Assembly: GCA_007128995.1 (NCBI GenBank) | Contig: SKWJ01000345.1 | Location: 1-10,242, forward strand | Direction of reading: 5' to 3' | DNA from: Paracoccaceae bacterium | GTDB taxonomy: Bacteria > Pseudomonadota > Alphaproteobacteria > Rhodobacterales > Rhodobacteraceae | DNA length: 10,242 nucleotides | In this document: positions 7,093-10,242 of the stretch, piece after piece | Numbering within the stretch: the stretch's first letter is position 1 | Layout: the number at the start of each line of letters is the position of its first letter | Translations under genes and position numbers: made by a program | The notes under the pieces: generated by a model | The model's input: the letters and a program-made list of their open reading frames with translations, nothing else | Database searches by the model: none | What the model was told of the DNA's origin: nothing

Positions 7093-8061
7093 TCAAACAG
7101 GGTTGATCAGTGCGCGGCCTTGCGCATGGGCAATCGCATTGGCGACAGCCATCAACCCCATCTCTTCACGCACATCCAGTGCGGCTGTCCCCAGATGCGG
7201 CAGCAGCGTAACAGTATCGAGTTCGCGCAGGGCCGCTGGCACTTTCGGTTCGTGCTCGTAGACATCAAGGCCAGCACCGCCAATCGCACTGTGTTTCAGG
7301 GCATCGACAAGCGCGGCTTCATCGACGATATCGCCACGGGCGATATTGATCAGATGCGCGTGCGGTTTCATCGCGGCAATCTGTGACGCGCCAATGAAAT
7401 GCCGCGTCTCGGCACCGCCGGGCAGGGCTAGGACAACCATATCAGACTGCGCCATAAGACTGTCCAGTGTTCCGATCTGTTCGGCGGGAAGATCGATCGC
7501 TTTTTCCGAGCGATTGAAATAGATCACTTTCATTCCGAGCCCGTGATGGGCGCGCCTTGCAATCGCCTGTCCGATCCGCCCCATACCGACAATACCGCAG
7601 GTCTTGCCGCCCAGATGCAGGCCAAGCATCTGGGTAGGGTGCCATCCAGCCCATTTCCCCGATCGAACAAGGCGCTCTCCCTCACTGGCACGCCGGGCGC
7701 TCATCAGCATCAACATCAAGGCGATATCAGCGGTGGCTTCAGTTACCGCGCCGGGGGTATTCGTGACGGCAATCCCGGCCACCCGTGCTGCCGAGACGTC
7801 AATGTGATTGTAACCAACACCGAAATTGGCCAGCAAACGACAGCGCGACGCCTCCATACCCTCAAAGACATCGGCTGTGAAAAAGTCTCCCAGTGTCGGG
7901 ATGATGACATCATAGAGCACCAGTGCTGCGCGCATATCCCCTTTCTTCATCGGGGTTTTCTGGTCGCGCAACGTGACATTGAAAGCTGCTTTTGCGGCCT
8001 GCAGAACCTTGTCTGGCATCGGGCGGGTAATCAGCAACTCTTGCAATGGGGCGCCTTTCAT
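7093..8061 (-). CDS. D-isomer-specific 2-hydroxyacid dehydrogenase (glyoxylate/hydroxypyruvate reductase type)
   Basis: A 322-residue cytoplasmic NAD(P)H-dependent dehydrogenase that probably reduces glyoxylate or hydroxypyruvate. The order of motifs is family-typical: NFGVGYNHID (79-88), TPGAVTEATADIALMLML in the hinge (102-119), the nucleotide-binding GMGRIG (159-164), and the catalytic residues R242 (NIARGDIVDE), E271 (DVYEHEP) and H289 (LPHLGTAA). The exact substrate cannot be told from sequence; glycerate or other 2-oxoacids remain possible. I chose the ATG at 8061 because it overlaps the csaA stop as TGATG, and no good Shine-Dalgarno is seen, which fits coupled translation. An in-frame ATG at 8082 would add seven residues inside csaA. 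It is the last gene of the operon. Confidence 0.92.
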   Translation of the reverse strand: MKGAPLQELLITRPMPDKVLQAAKAAFNVTLRDQKTPMKKGDMRAALVLYDVIIPTLGDFFTADVFEGMEASRCRLLANFGVGYNHIDVSAARVAGIAVTNTPGAVTEATADIALMLMLMSARRASEGERLVRSGKWAGWHPTQMLGLHLGGKTCGIVGMGRIGQAIARRAHHGLGMKVIYFNRSEKAIDLPAEQIGTLDSLMAQSDMVVLALPGGAETRHFIGASQIAAMKPHAHLINIARGDIVDEAALVDALKHSAIGGAGLDVYEHEPKVPAALRELDTVTLLPHLGTAALDVREEMGLMAVANAIAHAQGRALINPV

Positions 8062-8402
8062 CAATGCATCCGCGCGCCGCATGGCACATCGTGATCAGGG
8101 GCAAGAAGCGAGATTCGTCCTTCTGCATCTGAAGCACCTAGCACCAGAACTTCCGACATGAACGGGCCAATCTGACGCGGCGGGAAGTTCACGACGGCCA
8201 TCACCTGGCGGCCGACAAGGCAATCAACAGTATACAGCTCGGTGATCTGAGCAGAAGATTTCTTCTCGCCAATTTCGGTGCCAAAATCGATCCAGAGCTT
8301 GATCGCCGGTTTGCGCGCTTCGGGGAAAAGCTCCGCACGCGTTACTCTGCCTGCACGGATATCGACCTGCAAGAAAGTGTCGAAGTTGATCAGTTCGGTC
8401 AT
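8061..8402 (-). CDS. csaA: CsaA-like tRNA-binding-domain protein (export-related chaperone)
   Basis: A 113-residue, single-domain OB-fold protein of the CsaA / tRNA-binding-domain (EMAP II-like) family. Bacillus CsaA is described as a chaperone that helps secretion of some preproteins; structures of the family are dimers. Visible hallmarks are FDTFLQVDIRAGRV (7-20), the RKPAIKLWIDFG strand region (30-41), KKSSAQIT (47-54), and the C-terminal VNFPPRQIGPFMSEVLVLGA (71-90). The ATG at 8402 overlaps the proC stop as ATGA, and the stop shares a base with the next gene's ATG, so translation is probably coupled on both sides. Family assignment is solid; the chaperone role in this organism is inferred. 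Confidence 0.9.
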   Translation of the reverse strand: MTELINFDTFLQVDIRAGRVTRAELFPEARKPAIKLWIDFGTEIGEKKSSAQITELYTVDCLVGRQVMAVVNFPPRQIGPFMSEVLVLGASDAEGRISLLAPDHDVPCGARMH

Positions 8403-9211
8403 TCCGATAGCTCCCGTGCGCGCGCGGCGGCGGCAGCGACGGCCTTCCGCATCAGAGGGGGCAAGCCCGTATCAGGGTGCATCAGCACGCGCAGCGCTGC
8501 TTCAGTGGTCCCTTTGGGACTGGTGACGTTCTTGCGCAACTGTTCCGCCGATTCTGTCGAACCTGCCGCAAGCTGCCCGGCCCCGATGACTGTAGCGCGG
8601 GCAAGTCGCATGGCAATTTCTGAAGACAATCCTTCCGCTTCGCCTGCCATCGCCATCGATTCGATTAGATGAAAGACATAGGCCGGGCCGGAACCTGACA
8701 GCGCGGTGACGGCATCTATCTGCGCTTCGTCGTCCAGCCGCAAAGTATCTCCGACAGCGGAGAGAAGCGCTTCTGCCAGAGCGAGGTCCCGTTCAGAGCA
8801 GTGCTCATTCCCCACAAGTGCCGAAATTCCGTGACCGACAGCGGCCGGAGTGTTTGGCATCGCGCGGATGATCGGGGTTTGAGCGCCAAGAATTTCGGCC
8901 AATCGCAGCAACGACGTGCCAGCTGCGATCGAGATGAATACAGTCTGTCCATTTCCCAGTGCTTTCACACCGGGCAAGGCCATGCCCATCATCTGAGGTT
9001 TGACCGCCAAAATGACAACCGAGGGCGCAGCGGGCAAGTCTGTGTTTAGACCAACTCCTGACGCATTCAGCCAGTCTGAAGGGGATGGTTCGATGACATG
9101 CACGGAACTCGGTGGAAGGCCATTCTGAAGCCATCCGGCCAGCATTGCCGACCCCATCTTGCCGCATCCCAGAAGGACAAGGCCATCCCGGGCAACCTGA
9201 TCAAACTGCAT
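8399..9211 (-). CDS. proC: Pyrroline-5-carboxylate reductase
   Basis: ProC catalyses the last step of proline synthesis, the NAD(P)H-dependent reduction of 1-pyrroline-5-carboxylate to proline, in the cytoplasm. The 270 residues match the usual length. Motifs in order: the dinucleotide-binding GCGKMG (15-20), ILAVKPQ (67-73), RAMPNTPAAVGHG (116-128), ALSGSGPAYVF (170-180) and the signature near NVTSPKGTTEAAL (228-240). The ATG at 9211 has GAGG six bases upstream. It follows ybjN by 69 bp with two hairpins between, and overlaps csaA by four bases at its end. No defects are visible. Confidence 0.96.
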   Translation of the reverse strand: MQFDQVARDGLVLLGCGKMGSAMLAGWLQNGLPPSSVHVIEPSPSDWLNASGVGLNTDLPAAPSVVILAVKPQMMGMALPGVKALGNGQTVFISIAAGTSLLRLAEILGAQTPIIRAMPNTPAAVGHGISALVGNEHCSERDLALAEALLSAVGDTLRLDDEAQIDAVTALSGSGPAYVFHLIESMAMAGEAEGLSSEIAMRLARATVIGAGQLAAGSTESAEQLRKNVTSPKGTTEAALRVLMHPDTGLPPLMRKAVAAAAARARELSE

Positions 9212-9241
9212 GTCCCGCCTCTCTGTCCTGCTTGCCTCTTT

Positions 9242-9282
9242 GTCGCGCCGCAGCGACCGAGCGTCAAGAGGGGCAGACGCTC
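9242..9282 (-). promoter_or_regulatory. Two consecutive hairpins in the ybjN-proC junction
   Basis: Read in the leftward transcript, the first hairpin is a perfect 7-bp stem, GAGCGTC / GACGCTC (9282-9276 and 9265-9259), with a 10-base loop; it overlaps two bases of the ybjN stop codon. The second is a perfect 5-bp stem, GTCGC / GCGAC (9257-9253 and 9246-9242), with a 6-base loop. No U-tract follows. They could partly terminate transcription, mark an RNA processing point, or protect the ybjN mRNA end and so set ybjN apart from proC expression. Confidence 0.4.
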
Positions 9283-9784
9283 ATGCGCGACCGACAGCTT
9301 CCGCCAAAGCAAGGTCCAACGCGGTCTTGGGGCTGTGATCGGCCCAGACCACCAGCTGGAACGCCGGATAGAAACGTTCCGACGCGGCAAGGGCTGCGTG
9401 AATCATGCGCTCGATCTGGTCAATTCCCGAAGGCTGATCCTCTCCAAGCATCAACCCGTAGCGCCAGACCATCAGTTTCTGGCTCTCCCAATAGCTGAAG
9501 GCTCCAGACCAGACCATATCATTCGCACGGCTGATGGTCTCATACAGTGCCGGCAACCGTGCCTCGGGCGGGTCCATCTCGAACGTACAGATCAGGCGCA
9601 GCATGCTGTCATCAGGTGCCATTGCCAGACTCAGCGAATAGGTGCGCCAAAGGCCTTCCATCGCGACAGCAATCTGATCTTCGTTCATCCGGTCAAAATC
9701 CCAAGCGTGATGCTCGGCAAGGTTTTCGACCAGATCTATCGGGTTCACGCTTTCGGAAGAAAGATAAAGCTCTGCTGCTGACAT
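9281..9784 (-). CDS. YbjN-domain protein (type III chaperone-like fold)
   Basis: A 167-residue cytoplasmic protein of the YbjN family, whose fold resembles type III secretion chaperones but whose role is not well known; E. coli YbjN has been linked to stress tolerance and motility. Segments typical of the alphaproteobacterial members are VENLAEHHAWDFDR (19-32), EDQIAVAMEGLWRTY (35-49), LRLICTFEMDPPEARLPALY (62-81), KLMVWRYGL (103-111) and ERFYPAFQLVVWADH (136-150). I chose the ATG at 9784 because GAGG lies five bases upstream. In-frame ATGs at 9805 and 10051 would add residues that do not look like the family; the 9805 one has a weaker AGGGG ten bases away. It is the likely first gene of the leftward unit with proC. 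Confidence 0.88.
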   Translation of the reverse strand: MSAAELYLSSESVNPIDLVENLAEHHAWDFDRMNEDQIAVAMEGLWRTYSLSLAMAPDDSMLRLICTFEMDPPEARLPALYETISRANDMVWSGAFSYWESQKLMVWRYGLMLGEDQPSGIDQIERMIHAALAASERFYPAFQLVVWADHSPKTALDLALAEAVGRA

Positions 9785-10147
9785 ACCCGCCTCTTTGTGT
9801 TGCATGTGGTCCAAACCCCTACCAACAGAGTTTGACCCCAACAGCTTCTTTGGCAGCGCGGCGCGCTTACTACATATGGTGTGCCGAAACGCGCAGCGTG
9901 TAAAGGAGAATCTTTCCCTTTGAGCAGGAAACTGGGTGCAGTGATAGCCGCTCGAGACGAAGTCATTACCAAATGGCCTCGGAACGGGCGGCATGCCACC
10001 CAGCCTGGAGTTCGGACAAAAGTAGACTTTTCGCCCGGAACAATACGTCAACGGATGTTCGGGTGCCCATTACGGGTCACAAAATGCCTGCTGGTGAGAG
10101 CATTGTCACAACCACATCGCTAGCAGGGTGCCGTTCCTGTAGCGTCG
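9785..10147. other. Gene-free stretch upstream of ybjN with several imperfect hairpins
   Basis: I see no convincing protein-coding gene or tRNA here; small open frames on both strands lack family features. It should hold the promoter of ybjN. One candidate on the minus strand is TTTACA (9904-9899), but no -10 box at normal spacing is good. The right half contains possible hairpins, several with a bulged base: 10034-10042 with 10056-10063; 10063-10068 with 10074-10080; 10083-10087 with 10100-10104; and 10118-10127 with 10136-10144. Their role is unknown. Confidence 0.5.
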
Positions 10148-10242
10148 TCAAACCTTCTGAATGCCACCGTCGCGCATCTCAGCTTGCCGGCAGAGTTGCA
10201 CAAGCCCACATCCGTTCAGCACCGGAAGCGCATTGGCGAAAA
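10148..10242 (-). CDS. Possible C-terminal end of an unidentified leftward gene
   Basis: On the minus strand a frame is open from the window edge to a TGA at 10150-10148 and ends ...AEMRDGGIQKV, about 30 residues visible. I do not recognise it, and its third-position G+C is only moderately high. A hairpin with one bulged base (10118-10144: arms CGCTAGCAGG and CCTGTAGCG) lies three bases beyond the stop, where a terminator would sit, though without a U-tract. This position is the main support. The frame could equally be open by chance. Confidence 0.22.
   Translation of the reverse strand, partial: FANALPVLNGCGLVQLCRQAEMRDGGIQKV

Noticed and set aside
9098..9781. Plus-strand open frame of 227 codons opposite ybjN and the start of proC
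   Set aside because: It is antisense to two recognisable proteins, has no family motifs and no convincing ribosome-binding site; such frames are common in GC-rich coding DNA.
9785..10051. N-terminal extension of ybjN to an ATG at 10051
   Set aside because: The added 89 residues are rich in Cys, Arg and Phe, unlike the family, and the ATG at 9784 has a good Shine-Dalgarno; family members start at this point.
10034..10080. tRNA-like T-arm (GTTCGGG) in the gene-free stretch
   Set aside because: The loop lacks the invariant A at position 58, and no acceptor, D or anticodon arms can be arranged around it.

Overview
The window reads as a chromosomal housekeeping segment of an alphaproteobacterium, most likely of the Rhodobacterales (Roseobacter/Rhodobacter type). 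This rests on the moderately high G+C content, the C/G-rich third codon positions, the protein sequences themselves, and the presence of a DUF4389 protein and a YbjN-domain protein typical of that order. It is dense with genes, and I see no mobile element, CRISPR array, rRNA or tRNA gene. No new defence or biosynthetic system is evident.

Left part (1-3701). The 3' end of trpS (tryptophanyl-tRNA synthetase; its N-terminus lies off the window) runs rightward. It meets a leftward block across a strong bidirectional hairpin terminator. The block holds two tandem, closely related, Tat-exported L,D-transpeptidase (YkuD) paralogues and then tyrS (tyrosyl-tRNA synthetase). Each transpeptidase has its own plausible promoter and Shine-Dalgarno sequence, so they look like two separately expressed copies.

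Middle part (3702-7092). Divergent from tyrS is a rightward cluster: anmK (anhydro-N-acetylmuramic acid kinase, peptidoglycan recycling), a small DUF4389 membrane protein, and pepF (M3-family oligoendopeptidase F). The 65-bp tyrS/anmK spacer holds a perfect 7-bp inverted repeat that covers the anmK Shine-Dalgarno sequence and sits just upstream of a possible tyrS -10 box. pepF ends against the next leftward unit at a second long hairpin.

Right part (7093-10242). A leftward operon reads ybjN -> proC -> csaA -> 2-hydroxyacid dehydrogenase. The last three genes overlap by ATGA and TGATG junctions, which suggests translational coupling. The 69-bp ybjN-proC gap holds two hairpins. Upstream of ybjN lie about 360 bases without a convincing gene but with several imperfect hairpins, and possibly the last 30 codons of another leftward gene at the window edge.

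The genes do not form one pathway. The theme most worth noting is cell-wall metabolism (two L,D-transpeptidases and AnmK) interleaved with two class I tRNA synthetases.
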